Positions 8,745 to 19,319 of a stretch of 64,000 bases of DNA are shown here, piece after piece; positions within the stretch are counted from its first letter, which is position 1, and each line of letters starts with the position of its first letter. The notes beneath the pieces were generated by a model. That model was not told the origin of the DNA and did not search any database. It saw only the letters and a program-made list of their open reading frames with translations. Source of the DNA: Variovorax sp. SG517 (GTDB lineage Bacteria; Pseudomonadota; Gammaproteobacteria; Burkholderiales; Burkholderiaceae_C); assembly GCF_013376045.1 (NCBI RefSeq), contig NZ_JABMJG010000004.1, positions 186,001-250,000 of the forward strand, read 5' to 3'. The position numbers and the translations under genes were made by a program.

Positions 8745-8914
8745 CGCCGTTGCGGCCTGCCTTGCCGCCGCGGTCTTTCCTGCCTTCCCTGCGCCGGCAC
8801 TGCGCGCTCTTGCCGGTCGCCGGGAGCGACGCTCACCTCATCGGCGACCGACGTGCGGAACCGCGACGCATACGCCCAGGCGGCGCCGCGCCGGTGCAGC
8901 GCGAACACCCTCAT
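8741..8914 (-). CDS. Small 57-residue ORF coupled to mbtH and the acyltransferase
   Basis: The ORF fits exactly between two genes. Its ATG (8914-8912) overlaps the mbtH stop and its TGA (8743-8741) overlaps the acyltransferase start, both as ATGA. The protein begins MRVFALHRRGAAWAYASRFR and its C-terminal half is rich in Arg and Gln, ending RRQGRPQRR. It has no membrane segment and no family I recognise. The precise coupling at both ends suggests translation really passes through it. The basic low-complexity tail could equally be the by-product of a GC-rich spacer. Confidence 0.45.
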   Translation of the reverse strand: MRVFALHRRGAAWAYASRFRTSVADEVSVAPGDRQERAVPAQGRQERPRRQGRPQRR

Positions 8915-9132
8915 GCGCCTGCGGCATCGAGATCCCTGGCCGCGAGCGAGCGCGGGCGCATGTCGGTCCAGTTCGCCTCGATGTAGGCGCCGCACGTGGC
9001 GCGGTCGGTGGCGGGCAGCGCCACCTTCCAGCCGGCGGGCACGTCGATGAAAGCCGGCCACAGCGAGTGCTGGCCTTCGTCGTTCACCAGCACCTGGAAG
9101 GTGCCGTCCTTGTCGTCAAACAGGTTGCTCAT
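8911..9132 (-). CDS. MbtH-like NRPS accessory protein
   Basis: A 73-residue protein, MSNLFDDKDGTFQVLVNDEGQ, with the family pattern QHSLWPAFIDVPAGWKVAL (invariant NxExQ...SLWP...PxGW) and the second half CGAYIEANWTDMRPRSL. MbtH proteins bind the N-terminal subdomain of adenylation domains and are often needed for their activity. It lies 36 bases after the glycosyltransferase and overlaps the next small ORF. Its place in the operon argues that at least one of the two adenylation domains of the NRPS depends on it. Confidence 0.95.
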   Translation of the reverse strand: MSNLFDDKDGTFQVLVNDEGQHSLWPAFIDVPAGWKVALPATDRATCGAYIEANWTDMRPRSLAARDLDAAGA

Positions 9133-9168
9133 CGTCTGTTTCCTCGGGGGTTCTTCAATCGGGCCGGG

Positions 9169-10491
9169 TCAGGCCATGGCCAGGGATTCGGGCACCGCGG
9201 CCTCGCGCAGCGCCTCGAGCGCGGCCGATATCTCGGTGAGCGCGTGATGGCGCGCGAAGTCGTCGCGCAGCACGCCCGCGCGCTGGCGGTAGGCGGGCTC
9301 CTTCAGCAGCCTGCGCACCGCGTCGCCGATCTGGCGCGCGGTGGGCTGCCCGTTGCCCAGGTTGATGCCGGCGCCCGACCAGGCTACGCGCGCGGCAATC
9401 TCCGGCTTCTCCTCGGTGGCGCCGGCCACCACCAGCGGCACGCCGAGGCTCAGCGCATGGTTGACCGAGCCGTAGCCGCCATTGGTGACCATCGCGTGCA
9501 CCTTCGGCAGCAGGCGGTCGTAGGGCAGGAAGGGCAGCACGCGCGCATTCGCAGGCACCGCCATGTTCAGCGCCTCGGGCTGCGGTCCGCCCGTGGTCGC
9601 AATGACCTGGATGTCGCCCGCGCCGGCCAGGCCCTGCAGCGTCGGGCCGATCAGTTGCGCCGGGTTCTGGTTGGCCAGCGTGCCCTGCGTCACCAGCACC
9701 ACCGCGCGGCCGTCGTCCAGCTCGTGCCACCAGTCGGGCTCCACGAAGTCGCGGCTGGCGGGCGCGAGCAGCGGGCCCACGAAGCGCACCGAAGCCGGCA
9801 GGTCGCTGCGCGGGTATTCGAAGGATTCGGAAGTGAGCTGCAGGTAGACGTCCGGCAGCTTCACCATCGCGTCGATGAAGAACTCGGGCAGCGCCGGCAG
9901 GCCCGCGCAGGTCAGCAGCGCATCGAAGTAGCGCTGCACCTCGCCGAACATCGCCTGCCTGAGATTGGCGTTCATCGCGCGGTTGCGCACCCGCCCTTCC
10001 GGCGTGGACGACGGCGGCAGCGCGGTGCCGAAGAAGGCGGTGTCGCAGCTCGACAGCGGCAGCGCCGAGATGCCGATGCCCACGACGGCAGGGCGCTCCT
10101 CGCGCGGCCCCAGCAGCAGCGGGAAGGTGCCGCAGAACATGGTGTCGACCATGACGGCATCGGCCGGGAAGTCGCCCAGGATCGCGCGCAGGCCCCTGTG
10201 CTGCGCCGCCATGGCGTCGGCGAAGAAATGCTTCAGGCCGAAGCACAGCTGCGCATGCGCCGACGGCAGGCGCTGGCGCTGCGGAAAGCGCTGGTCGAGC
10301 TCGCGGTGGTCGAAGTCGATCGAGGCGTCGAAGGGCGTGAAGCCGGCGCCGGTGGCCTCGGCCTGTGCCCGGAAGCGGCTGGCCGTGTGCACCCGCACCT
10401 CGTGCCCCAGGCCCACGAGGTGCTGCGCGATGGCCAGCATCGGCAGCACGTGTCCCGGCAGCGGCGTCGCGGCGATGAGATAGCGCGCCAT
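9169..10491 (-). CDS. UGT/MGT-family glycosyltransferase of the NRPS cluster
   Basis: A 440-residue GT-B enzyme. The N-terminus MARYLIAATPLPGHVLPMLA is typical of UGT/rhamnosyltransferase-type proteins (acceptor domain). The C-terminal nucleotide-sugar domain has AVVLVTQGTLANQNP and HAMVTNGGYGSVNHALSLGV, the HxGxGS-like donor motif with TNGGYGS in place of the first residues. It probably transfers a sugar to a hydroxyl of a hydrophobic acceptor. Four bases separate its ATG from the NRPS stop, so translation is closely coupled and the acceptor is most likely the NRPS product. The sugar donor cannot be read from sequence. Confidence 0.87.
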   Translation of the reverse strand: MARYLIAATPLPGHVLPMLAIAQHLVGLGHEVRVHTASRFRAQAEATGAGFTPFDASIDFDHRELDQRFPQRQRLPSAHAQLCFGLKHFFADAMAAQHRGLRAILGDFPADAVMVDTMFCGTFPLLLGPREERPAVVGIGISALPLSSCDTAFFGTALPPSSTPEGRVRNRAMNANLRQAMFGEVQRYFDALLTCAGLPALPEFFIDAMVKLPDVYLQLTSESFEYPRSDLPASVRFVGPLLAPASRDFVEPDWWHELDDGRAVVLVTQGTLANQNPAQLIGPTLQGLAGAGDIQVIATTGGPQPEALNMAVPANARVLPFLPYDRLLPKVHAMVTNGGYGSVNHALSLGVPLVVAGATEEKPEIAARVAWSGAGINLGNGQPTARQIGDAVRRLLKEPAYRQRAGVLRDDFARHHALTEISAALEALREAAVPESLAMA

Positions 10492-10495
10492 GGCT

Positions 10496-13400
10496 TCAGG
10501 CCTCCTGCGATGCGCCGGCTTCGGCGGTGCGGCGCGCCTTGGTGTCGATGCCCAGGTCGACGAAGTAGCGATGCAGCAGGTCGCGGTCCACCGGGCGGAT
10601 CGCGGCACCGATGGCCTGCAGCTGCGCATGCGTGGCCTCGCCGCTCACCTTCGGCGGCGTGGCCGAGGTGTCGTAGCGGTCGAGGATCGCCAGCACCGCC
10701 GCGAGGTCGCGGTCCTGCCCCACAGCGAGCCGCGCGTGCGCGCGCTGCAGCCACGGTTCGAGCCCGACGGGTTCGAGCCGCATGCCGAGCCGCTCGAACA
10801 CGGCCGGAATGTCGCGCACCCGCAGCGCCTCCTGGCTCGTCAGGTGGAACACCTGGCCCCACGACGACTGCAGCCCCGCGAGGCCGAGGATCGCGCGCGC
10901 CACGTCGTCCACCGGCGTGAGGTTCAGCGGCAGGTCCATGTCGGGAATGGCTTCGAGGTCGGCATAGAGATGCGCCACGCGCCAGATCAGGTCGTCGGCG
11001 TTGCAGATCGCGTGCGTGTGGTCGCCGGTGACCGCGCCCAGCCGGTAGATCGCCACCGGCATGCCGCGCGACTGCGCCTCGCGCGCCAGCGCGTCGCCTA
11101 CCCACTTGCTCTGGCTGTAGCCGTCGACCAGCCCGCGCCACGAGGCCAGCGCCGACTGCTCGGTGACGGTGGCGCCTTCCTTGCCGTTGTTCTGGTCGAT
11201 CACCGCCAGCGTGGAGACGTAATGCATGCTCTTCGGCCGGCCCTGCGCGGTCCACTCGAGCAGCGTGACCACGCTGCCGACATTGGCCGGCTTCAGGCTC
11301 GCGTAGGGATGCAGGAAGTCCACCTGCGCGGCGCAGTGGTAGATGGCGTCGCAGTCCTCGCGCACCAGCTGCACCGCGCGGTCGTCCAGGCCCAGGTTCG
11401 GCTTGCCGAGGTCGCCGGTCACGACCTCGATGCGCGCGTCGTCCCAGATCGCGCCGAGCTGCCGCTGCGCCAGCGTGAGCTGCAGGCGGCGCTTGCCGGC
11501 TTCCTCGTCGACGGCACGCACGTGGCAGACCACGCGAGCGGTGGTGTCGCGCAGCAGCGCGGCCAGCAGGTGGCTGCCGACGAAGCCGCTGGCGCCGGTG
11601 AGAAACACGCGCTGCGGGGCCAGCGGCGGCGCGGTGTCCTGCCTGCGGATGTGCGCGGGCAGGTCGAGCTCGCGCGAGAGGTCCAGCGCCTCGGCGCCGG
11701 CCGTGTTGTCGTCCAGCCATGCGGCCAGCGCCGCGACGGTCGGGCGGTTGTAGACCTCGGCATGCGGGAAGTCCGCGCGCACCTGCTGGCGGATGCGCAT
11801 GCCGAGCTGGATCGCCATCAGCGAATGCCCGCCGAGTTCGAAGAAGTTGTCGTGGATGCCCACGCGCTCCAGGTGCAGCGTCTCGGCCCACAGCGCGGCA
11901 AGCTGCCTCTCGGTGGCGGTGCGCGGCTCGACATATGCCGAGGTGGCCTGCTGCTCCGGCGCGGGCAGCGCCCTGCGGTCGAGCTTGCCGCTTTGCGTCA
12001 ACGGCAGGAACGGCAGGTGCACGAAGGCCGAAGGCACCATGTAGTCGGGCAGCGACTGCGCCATGTGGGCGCACAGTTCCGCGGGCTGCGGATCGGACGA
12101 CGCCACCACGTAGGCCACCAGGCGCTTCTCGCCCGGCACGTCCTCGCGCGCGATGACGGCCGCCTGCGTCACCTGCGGATGGCGCAGCAGCACCGATTCG
12201 ATCTCGCCGGGCTCGATGCGGTAGCCGCGGATCTTCACCTGCTGGTCGGCGCGGCCCAGGAAGTCGAGGCTGCCGTCATTGCGCCAGCGCACCAGGTCGC
12301 CGCTGCGGTACATGCGGCTGCCGGGCTCGCCGAAGGGATCGGCGACGAAGCGCTCGGCGCTCAGCAGCGCGCGGTTCAGGTAGCCGCGCGCGACGCCGCT
12401 GCCCGCGATGTAGAGCTCGCCCGCCACGCCGGGCGGCACCGGCTGCAGCGCGTCGTCGAGCACGTACACGCGCGTGTTCCACACCGGCGTGCCGATGGTG
12501 GGCGGCTCCTGGCCGTTGATCGGCGCGCTGGTGCTCGCGCAGATGGTGATCTCGGTCGGGCCGTAGGCGTTGACCATGCGGCGGCCCCTGGACCAGCGCG
12601 CAGCCAGTTCGGCGGAGCAGGCATCGCCGCCCACCACCACCGTCTGCAGGCAGGGGTAAGCGCCCTCGGGCAGCGTCGCGAGCGCGGCCGGCGGAATCAG
12701 CGCGTGGCTCACGGCCAGCCTCTCGATCAGCACGCCGAGCTCGGCGCCCAGCACCTGCTGCGCCGAGGGCACCACCAGCGCGCCGCCGGCATGGAAGGCC
12801 ATCAGCAGGTCCATCACCGAGGCGTCGAAGCCGCTGGAGGAGAACTGCAGCACGCGCGAGCCGTGGTCGATGGCGAAGCGCTGCGCCATCGAGGCGCCCA
12901 GGCTTGCCAGGCCCTGGTGCGGCACCACCACGCCCTTGGGCTTGCCGGTGGAGCCCGAGGTGTAGATCACGTACGCGGCGTCGCGCGGATCGACCGCGCG
13001 CGGCTGCGCCACGGGCCCGTCCGACTGGATCGCCAGCGCGGCGACGGTCTCGTCGCTGTCGAGCGCGAGGCAGCGCGCAATGCCGGCCAGCTCCGGCAGC
13101 AGCGACGCGTGCGTCAGCACCGCGGCAGGCGCAGCCTCCTCGAACACGAAGGCGCTGCGGCCGGCCATGTGGTTGGGGTCGATCGGCAGGTAGGCCGCGC
13201 CGGCCTTCACGATGGCCAGGTGCGCCACCACGAGGTCGAGCGAACGCGGCAGCACGGTCGCGACGATGTGGCCCGCGCCCACGCCGCGGCCGCGCAGCAG
13301 GTGCGCGAGCCGGTTGGCGCGCACGTCGAGCGCGGCATAGCTCACCACCGAGGCGTCGTCGAGCACCACCGCCGCCTCATGCGGGCGCGCGGCGGCGTGC

Positions 13401-16400
13401 GCCTCGACCATGGCCGCGAGCGAGAGCGGCGCGATGTCGTCTCGCGTGCCGCTGCTGCGGCCGCTCCAGTCGTGCAGCAGCCGATGGCGCTCTTCTTCGC
13501 CGAGGATGTCCAGGCCGTTCAGCGCGGCATCGGGGGCATCGCAGGCCTGCTCCAGCAGGCGCACCAGCCGCTGGCCGATGGCCTCGACGGTCGGGCGGTC
13601 GAAGATGTCGGTGCTGTACTGGATGCCGCCCGCGATGCCGCCGGGCAGCCCGTCGGCGCCGCGCTGCTCGTCGAGGATGAAGGACAGGTCGAACTTGGCC
13701 GTGTCCACCTCCACCGGCTGCGGCGTGATCGACAGGCCCGGCAGCCCGAAGGAGAGCCGGTTGCTGCCGCTCTGGAAGCCCAGCATCACCTGGAACAGCG
13801 GCAGGTTCGCGCCGCCGCGCTGCGGACGCAGCAGCTCCACGATGCGGTCGTACGGGAACTCCTGGTTCGCATAGGCCGCGAGGTTGGTGGCGCGCACCCG
13901 TGCGACCAGCTCGCGCAGGCTGGGCTGCCCTGCCAGGTCGGTGCGCAGCACGAGCGCGTTGACGAAGCAGCCGATGAGCTCGTCCAGCGCGTGGTCGCTG
14001 CGGCCTGCCACCGGCGTTCCGATGACGATGTCGTCTCCCGCGCCCAGCCGGTTGAGCAGCCCCGCGAGCGCCGCCTGCAGCACCATGAAGACGCTGGCCT
14101 GCCCATCGCGTGCGAGCTGCAGCATGCGCTCGTGCACCTGCGGCGGAATCTGCAGCGGCACCACGTCGCCGCGGTAGCTCGGCACGGCCGGGTGTGGGCG
14201 GTCGACCGGCAGGCTCAGCCGCTCGGGCAGGTCGCGCAGGGTCTCGCGCCAGAACTCGCGTTGGCGGCCGGCCATGCTCTCGGGGTCGTCCTCGCTGCCC
14301 AGCAGTTCCTGCTGCCACAGCGCGTAGTCGGCGTACTGCAGCGGCAGCGGCGCCCAGCCCGGCGCCTTGCCTTCGCTGCGCGCGGCGTAGGCCACGCTGA
14401 GGTCGCGCGCCAGCGGCAGCAGCGAGGCGCCGTCGCCCACGATGTGGTGCGTGAGCAGCAGCAGCACGTGCTCGTCGTCGGCCAGCCTGAAGAGATGCGG
14501 GCGCAGCGGCGCGGTGGTGCCGAGGTCGAAGCCGGCGCGCGCGGCGGCATGCAATTGCGCGGCGATCCCGTCCTCGCTGCTGTCGGCCGCGACCAGCAAT
14601 GCGCGCGCCTGCTCGCCTTCGAGGATGTGCTGGTACGGCAGCCCGTCCTCGCTCGGGTAGATGGTGCGCAGGCTCTCGTGGCGCTGCATCAGGTCGTCGA
14701 TCGCCGACTGCAGGGCGGCGCGGTCGAGCGTGCCCGACAGGCGCAGCGCCAGCGGCATGTTGTAGGCGGGGTTGGCGTTCTCCAGCTGGTTCATCAGCCA
14801 CAGGCGGCGCTGCGCGAACGACAGCGGGATGCGCGCCGGCCGCGGCATCGGCACGAGGCTCGGCCCCGCCTGCGAGGCCTGATCGAGCAGCTCGGCGAGG
14901 CCGGCGATGGTGGAGACCTGGAACAGCGTGTCCAGCGGCAGGTCGATCATGAACTGCTGCCGGATCATCGAGATCAGCTGCACGATCATCAGCGAGTGCC
15001 CGCCGAGCTCGAAGAAGTTGTCCTCGATGCCCACGCGCGGCAGGTGCAGCGTCTCGGCCCAGAGACGCGCGAGGATCTTCTCGGTGTGCGTGCGCGGCGC
15101 CACGTAGGGCGTGGCCGCCTGCAGCTCGGGCGCGGGCAGCGCGCGCCGGTCGAGCTTGCCGCTGGGGCCCAGCGGCAGCGCCGGCACGTTGACGAAGGCC
15201 GAGGGCACCATGTACTCGGGCAGCGACTGCGCGAGATGGGTGCGCAGATCGGCCGCCTGCGGATCGGCTCCCTCGGCGGCCACCACGTAGGCCACGAGGC
15301 GCTTCTCGCCCGGCACGTCTTCCCGCGCGACCACCGCCGCCTGCGCGACCTGCGCATGCTGCAGCAGCGCTGATTCGATCTCGCCGGGCTCGATGCGCAG
15401 GCCGCGGATCTTCACCTGCTGGTCGGCGCGGCCCAGGAAGTCGAGGCTGCCGTCCTCGCGCCAGCGCGCGAGGTCGCCGGTGCGGTACATGCGGCTGCCG
15501 GGCTCGCCGTAGGGGTTGGCCACGAAGCGCTCGGCGCTCAGCAGCGGACGGCCGAGGTAGCCGCGCGCGAGGCCCACGCCCGCGATGTAGAGCTCGCCAG
15601 TGGTGCCGGGCGGCACGGGCTGCAGGCCGCTGTCGAGCACGTGCATCTGCGTGTTCCAGATCGGCCTGCCGATGGGCACGCTGCCCTTCGGAGCCTGTCC
15701 CTCGTCGGCATCGCGCGGGCATTCCCACGAGGTGACGTCGACGGCGGCCTCGGTCGGCCCGTAGAGGTTGTGCAGCTCGCAGGGCAGCTGCTGCTGGAAC
15801 TGCGCCACCAGCGCGGGCGACAGCGCCTCGCCGCTGCAGATCACGCGCCGCACCGAGGCGCACTCGCGCGCCTTCGGCTCGAGCAGGAACACTTCGAGCA
15901 TCGACGGCACGAAGTGCGCGGTGGTGATGCCTTCATCGGCGATCAGCTTCGCGAGGTAGGCGGCGTCCTTGTGGCCGCCGGGCTTCGCGAGCACCAGCGT
16001 GGCGCCGTCGATCAGCGGCCAGAAGAATTCCCACACCGACACGTCGAAGCTCGATGGCGTCTTCTGCAGCACGCGGTCGTCGGCCTTCAGGCGGTAGCGG
16101 TCCTGCATCCACTGCAGGCGGTTGACGATGGCGCGGTGCGACACCACCGCGCCCTTGGGCCTGCCGGTGGAGCCGGAGGTGTAGATCACGTAGGCCGGAT
16201 GCGAGGGGTCGATGGCGATGCCGTGATCAGCGTCATCGCAATTCGCCAGGTCCGCAAACGTTTGCCCTACATCGAGCAGAAGGGCTGGGGCGCCCGCCTG
16301 CAGCGACTCCGCGAGCGCAGCGGTGGTGACGAGGCACGCCGGCTGCGCGTCGTCGAGCATGAAGGCGATGCGGTCCTGCGGGAAGTCGGGGTCGACGGGC

Positions 16401-18016
16401 AGGTAGGCCGCGCCGGTCTTCAGCGTGGCGAGCAGCGCCACCATGAGGTCGAACGAACGCGGAATGGCCAGCGCCACGGTGCGCTCCGGCCCCGCGCCGC
16501 GCGCGCGCAGCAGGTGCGCGAGGCGGTTGGCGCGGCGGTTCAGCTCGTCGTTGCTCATGGCGTCGCCCTCGAAGCGCAGCGCCACGCCTTGCGGATTGGC
16601 CGCAAGCTGCGCCTCGATCAGCGCGACGAGATTCGTATCGGGCACCGCGTGCGCCGTGTCGTTCCACGTCACCAGCAGCTGCTCGCGCTCTCCGGGCTGC
16701 AGCAGGTCGACGTGGCCGATGGCCTGGTCGGGCTCGGCGATCACGGCGGTCATGAAGGCCAGCAGCCGGCGCTGGTGGGCGGCGAGTTCCTGCGCGGTGT
16801 AGATCGCCGGATTGGCGTCGAAGTCGATCTGCAGGTCCTGCCCGTTGCCGCGCTCGTACAAGAAGATGCCCAGGTCCTCGGCCGTGCCGTTCGACAGGTT
16901 GCGCGGCTTCGCCTTGCTGCCTGCAAAGCGGAAGTCGTAGTCGAAGGGCTCGACGTTGACCACCGTGGTGAAGAGCTGCCGGTTGTTCACCAGCATGTTG
17001 AGGTCGCTGCGCAGGTGCTCGTAGCGGTAGGACTGGTGCCGCAGCACCTGCCGCATCTGGCGGCCCACTTCGTTGATGAGTTCCGGCACGCGCAGGTCGG
17101 CGCGCATCGCGAGGCGCAGCGGCAGCGCGTTGGCCACCATCGCGGGCACGCGGCGCATGCGGTCGTTGTGGCGCGCGGTGACGGGAATGCCGATCACCAT
17201 GTCCTCGATGCCGGTGGCGCGGTACAGGTAGGCGGCGGTGGTGGCGATCAGGATCTGCGGCAGCGTGGTGCCCAGCTGCTGCGCGATGTCGGCCAGCGCG
17301 TGCACGCTTTCGGCCGGCAGGTGCGCGGTCTGCCGCAGCAGGCCGCCGACGTTGACCGAGCGCTGCGAGGCCAGGCTCAGCGGATCGGGCGCGTCGGCGA
17401 AGCGTTCGCTCCAGTACTGGCGGTCGCGCGGGAAGCGGCCCGACTCGCGGTACGCCTTCTCTTCCTCGGCCAGCTGCGAGATGGGCGCGAGGCGCGAGGC
17501 CTCGGGCACCTCGGTGCCTTCGATGCGCGCGGTGTAGACGTCGGCGAAGCGCCGCGCGATGAGACCGCCACCGAAGCCGTCGAGCACGATGTGATGGCTG
17601 CGGTGGTACCAGACGTGGCGCTCCGGCGCGAGGCGGATCAGCGCGGACAACCACAGCTGGTCGCGCGCGAGGTCGTCCTTGCGCGTGAAGTCGGCCTGCA
17701 TCCACGCCTGCGCCGCGGCGGCCGGATCCGCCTCGCCGCTGAAGTCGAGAAAGGGCATCTCGCGCGTGAAGTCGGGCGCGACCACCTGCCGCGGGCCCTG
17801 CGCGGTGTCGACGAAGCTCAGCCGCGTGGCCTCGGCTTCCCCGGTCACCTGCCGCATCGCGGCCATGAAGACGTCCGCGTCGATGGGGCCTTCGATGTCG
17901 ATGGCTTCGGCGAGATTGAAGTTGGTGTCGGGCGAGGCGAACCTGGCGCCGAGCCACATCGCCATCTGGCCCGAAGTGAGGACAGATGCGCCACCCTGAG
18001 GGTCGACCGTGCTCAT
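10496..18016 (-). CDS. Dimodular NRPS with terminal thioester reductase domain
   Basis: A 2506-residue synthetase. Domain order and landmarks: starter-type condensation domain (HHIVLDG, residues 141-147); adenylation 1 ([11 protein letters not shown], 612-622); thiolation 1 (LGGHS, Ser about 1008); condensation 2 (HHIVGDG, 1190-1196); adenylation 2 ([11 protein letters not shown], 1685-1695); thiolation 2 (Ser about 2065); and an NAD(P)-binding reductase (GASGFVG 2141-2147, YSQSK 2300-2304). The A1 specificity residues read D-V-W-H-I-S-L-V-D-K, very close to serine codes such as EntF. A2 reads D-A-M-L-V-G-A-I-C-K, which I cannot assign. An initial condensation domain without a preceding A-T suggests an acyl donor from outside (lipo-initiation). 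The reductase would release an aldehyde or alcohol. The ATG at 18016 matches the start of the condensation domain. Confidence 0.95.
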   Translation of the reverse strand: MSTVDPQGGASVLTSGQMAMWLGARFASPDTNFNLAEAIDIEGPIDADVFMAAMRQVTGEAEATRLSFVDTAQGPRQVVAPDFTREMPFLDFSGEADPAAAAQAWMQADFTRKDDLARDQLWLSALIRLAPERHVWYHRSHHIVLDGFGGGLIARRFADVYTARIEGTEVPEASRLAPISQLAEEEKAYRESGRFPRDRQYWSERFADAPDPLSLASQRSVNVGGLLRQTAHLPAESVHALADIAQQLGTTLPQILIATTAAYLYRATGIEDMVIGIPVTARHNDRMRRVPAMVANALPLRLAMRADLRVPELINEVGRQMRQVLRHQSYRYEHLRSDLNMLVNNRQLFTTVVNVEPFDYDFRFAGSKAKPRNLSNGTAEDLGIFLYERGNGQDLQIDFDANPAIYTAQELAAHQRRLLAFMTAVIAEPDQAIGHVDLLQPGEREQLLVTWNDTAHAVPDTNLVALIEAQLAANPQGVALRFEGDAMSNDELNRRANRLAHLLRARGAGPERTVALAIPRSFDLMVALLATLKTGAAYLPVDPDFPQDRIAFMLDDAQPACLVTTAALAESLQAGAPALLLDVGQTFADLANCDDADHGIAIDPSHPAYVIYTSGSTGRPKGAVVSHRAIVNRLQWMQDRYRLKADDRVLQKTPSSFDVSVWEFFWPLIDGATLVLAKPGGHKDAAYLAKLIADEGITTAHFVPSMLEVFLLEPKARECASVRRVICSGEALSPALVAQFQQQLPCELHNLYGPTEAAVDVTSWECPRDADEGQAPKGSVPIGRPIWNTQMHVLDSGLQPVPPGTTGELYIAGVGLARGYLGRPLLSAERFVANPYGEPGSRMYRTGDLARWREDGSLDFLGRADQQVKIRGLRIEPGEIESALLQHAQVAQAAVVAREDVPGEKRLVAYVVAAEGADPQAADLRTHLAQSLPEYMVPSAFVNVPALPLGPSGKLDRRALPAPELQAATPYVAPRTHTEKILARLWAETLHLPRVGIEDNFFELGGHSLMIVQLISMIRQQFMIDLPLDTLFQVSTIAGLAELLDQASQAGPSLVPMPRPARIPLSFAQRRLWLMNQLENANPAYNMPLALRLSGTLDRAALQSAIDDLMQRHESLRTIYPSEDGLPYQHILEGEQARALLVAADSSEDGIAAQLHAAARAGFDLGTTAPLRPHLFRLADDEHVLLLLTHHIVGDGASLLPLARDLSVAYAARSEGKAPGWAPLPLQYADYALWQQELLGSEDDPESMAGRQREFWRETLRDLPERLSLPVDRPHPAVPSYRGDVVPLQIPPQVHERMLQLARDGQASVFMVLQAALAGLLNRLGAGDDIVIGTPVAGRSDHALDELIGCFVNALVLRTDLAGQPSLRELVARVRATNLAAYANQEFPYDRIVELLRPQRGGANLPLFQVMLGFQSGSNRLSFGLPGLSITPQPVEVDTAKFDLSFILDEQRGADGLPGGIAGGIQYSTDIFDRPTVEAIGQRLVRLLEQACDAPDAALNGLDILGEEERHRLLHDWSGRSSGTRDDIAPLSLAAMVEAHAAARPHEAAVVLDDASVVSYAALDVRANRLAHLLRGRGVGAGHIVATVLPRSLDLVVAHLAIVKAGAAYLPIDPNHMAGRSAFVFEEAAPAAVLTHASLLPELAGIARCLALDSDETVAALAIQSDGPVAQPRAVDPRDAAYVIYTSGSTGKPKGVVVPHQGLASLGASMAQRFAIDHGSRVLQFSSSGFDASVMDLLMAFHAGGALVVPSAQQVLGAELGVLIERLAVSHALIPPAALATLPEGAYPCLQTVVVGGDACSAELAARWSRGRRMVNAYGPTEITICASTSAPINGQEPPTIGTPVWNTRVYVLDDALQPVPPGVAGELYIAGSGVARGYLNRALLSAERFVADPFGEPGSRMYRSGDLVRWRNDGSLDFLGRADQQVKIRGYRIEPGEIESVLLRHPQVTQAAVIAREDVPGEKRLVAYVVASSDPQPAELCAHMAQSLPDYMVPSAFVHLPFLPLTQSGKLDRRALPAPEQQATSAYVEPRTATERQLAALWAETLHLERVGIHDNFFELGGHSLMAIQLGMRIRQQVRADFPHAEVYNRPTVAALAAWLDDNTAGAEALDLSRELDLPAHIRRQDTAPPLAPQRVFLTGASGFVGSHLLAALLRDTTARVVCHVRAVDEEAGKRRLQLTLAQRQLGAIWDDARIEVVTGDLGKPNLGLDDRAVQLVREDCDAIYHCAAQVDFLHPYASLKPANVGSVVTLLEWTAQGRPKSMHYVSTLAVIDQNNGKEGATVTEQSALASWRGLVDGYSQSKWVGDALAREAQSRGMPVAIYRLGAVTGDHTHAICNADDLIWRVAHLYADLEAIPDMDLPLNLTPVDDVARAILGLAGLQSSWGQVFHLTSQEALRVRDIPAVFERLGMRLEPVGLEPWLQRAHARLAVGQDRDLAAVLAILDRYDTSATPPKVSGEATHAQLQAIGAAIRPVDRDLLHRYFVDLGIDTKARRTAEAGASQEA

Positions 18017-18086
18017 GAACTTCTCCACGTCTTGAATTGATCGGCGGCGACTGCTCCTGCAAGGAAGCAATGGCCATTCCCGATTC

Positions 18087-18123
18087 AATGTACAAGCTGT
18101 TTCAACAATTTCAGAGACAGCTT
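18087..18123 (-). promoter_or_regulatory. Putative promoter and interrupted palindrome of the NRPS operon
   Basis: Upstream of the NRPS, an inverted repeat AAGCTGTTTC / GAGACAGCTT (18094-18103 and 18114-18123, 9 of 10 pairs, 10-base centre) overlaps a possible minus-strand promoter. That promoter has a -35 CTGAAA (18114-18109), 16 bases, and a -10 TACATT (18092-18087). The position 71-107 bases before the NRPS start fits an operator over the promoter. The remaining 293-base gap is moderately AT-rich and I see no gene in it. Confidence 0.4.
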
Positions 18124-18309
18124 CCGGGGTGAAAACATTTCACGTGGAGCGTTGAGCAAGAAAGATTTCATCGGGAAGTGGTCACCCGATGCGCGGCCGA
18201 AAAATCCGATGGCTTTCGTCGTAACCGCAAGCGCAAGCGCGGGAAATGGAATGTTGCAACGCAGCAACTTCATCTGCTGGGTGTAGGGTTTTCCCTCCGC
18301 GCGTGGTCC

Positions 18310-19308
18310 TCAGCGCTTCTCGAAATACGGAATGAAGATGCCGTTGGCGGCCGTGCCCACTTGCTTGACCCAGTTCAGCGAAAAGTTCTCGCCCAGGCGC
18401 TGCAGGTCGCGCCCGAGCAGGAAGGGCACCGGCTCGATCTTCATGCCGTTGCGCCGCAGTTCGTCCGTCGAGCGGGCCGCGGCCTCGGTGCTGCGGGCCC
18501 ATCCGCGCGTCTCGGCGACCGCGCACGCGGCGGCCAGCGAGTTGCGCGACGACGGGTCGAGCCCGTCCCACGCCTTGGCGTTGACGAACACGAGGTTCTT
18601 CGGGAACCACGCGTTGATCTCGTAGAAGTGGCGCATCGACTGCCACGCCTGGTTTTCCACGCCGGTCACGGCGGAGGTCAGCATGCAGTCGATGCGGCCT
18701 TCGGCCAGCGCCTTGCCAAGGCCGGTGGCCGGAACGTCGACAGGCACCGCGCCCATCAGCGTCGCGATGCGCGCGGTGGTGTCGTTGTAGGCGCGCATGC
18801 GCATGCCGCGCAGGTCGCCCACGCCGCCGAGCGGCCGCGTCGAGAAGAGGCCCTGCGGCGGCCACGCCACCGCATAGAGCACGCGCAGGCCGCGCTGCGC
18901 GAAGTCCTGCTCGATCAGCGGACGCTGGATGCGCCACAGCAATTGCGCGTCGGTATAGCTGCGCGTGATGAAGGGAACGGAATCGGCGCCCGCCAGCGGC
19001 ACGTCGGCCGCGAGGCTGCTCATGATGGCTTCGCCGGCCTCGACCTTGCCCTCCTGCACCGCCGCGCGAATCGCGTTCAGCGCAAACAGCGTGTTGCCAG
19101 GATGGACCTCGATGCGAAGCTGCCCGCCGGTCGCGGCCTCCACCTCCTTCGCCATCGCCAGCAGGTTGGCGGTGTGGAAGTTCTCCGCCGGGTAGCCGGT
19201 GGCCAGCCGCCACACGACGGCCTGCGCCGACCACGCGGCCGACGGGAGGACGCCGGCCCCGCATGCCAGCCATGCGAAGCCGCGCCGCGTGATGCTGCCG
19301 CTGGTCAT
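18310..19308 (-). CDS. TRAP-type periplasmic solute-binding protein (DctP family), orphan
   Basis: A 332-residue exported protein. The N-terminus has a Tat-like SITRRGFAWLACGAG signal. The body has the DctP features YPAENFHTANLLAMAKEVEAATGG, VHPGNTLFALNAIRAAVQEG and GLRVLYAVAWPPQGLF...LRGMRMRAYNDTT. Such proteins deliver organic acids to DctQM permeases. No dctQ or dctM lies next to it. It is the last gene of the oxoproline operon, 11 bases after the biotin-carboxylase gene. It may serve a permease elsewhere, or act as a sensor or scavenger of the operon's substrate. Confidence 0.85.
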   Translation of the reverse strand: MTSGSITRRGFAWLACGAGVLPSAAWSAQAVVWRLATGYPAENFHTANLLAMAKEVEAATGGQLRIEVHPGNTLFALNAIRAAVQEGKVEAGEAIMSSLAADVPLAGADSVPFITRSYTDAQLLWRIQRPLIEQDFAQRGLRVLYAVAWPPQGLFSTRPLGGVGDLRGMRMRAYNDTTARIATLMGAVPVDVPATGLGKALAEGRIDCMLTSAVTGVENQAWQSMRHFYEINAWFPKNLVFVNAKAWDGLDPSSRNSLAAACAVAETRGWARSTEAAARSTDELRRNGMKIEPVPFLLGRDLQRLGENFSLNWVKQVGTAANGIFIPYFEKR

Positions 19309-19319
19309 GCCGCTGCCTT

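Noticed and set aside
12000-13500. Assigning a specific amino acid to the second adenylation domain
   Set aside because: The specificity residues do not match a code I know with confidence.
10490-15373. Very long plus-strand open frame opposite the NRPS (1627 codons), and another at 15641-18040
   Set aside because: The strand opposite a high-GC gene often stays open. The translation is Arg/His/Gln-rich with no domain, while the minus strand encodes clear NRPS motifs throughout.
18094-18123. lux-box (LuxR/AHL) site upstream of the NRPS
   Set aside because: The CTG and CAG arms are 18 bases apart rather than the 10 needed for a lux box, and no luxI/luxR gene is nearby.
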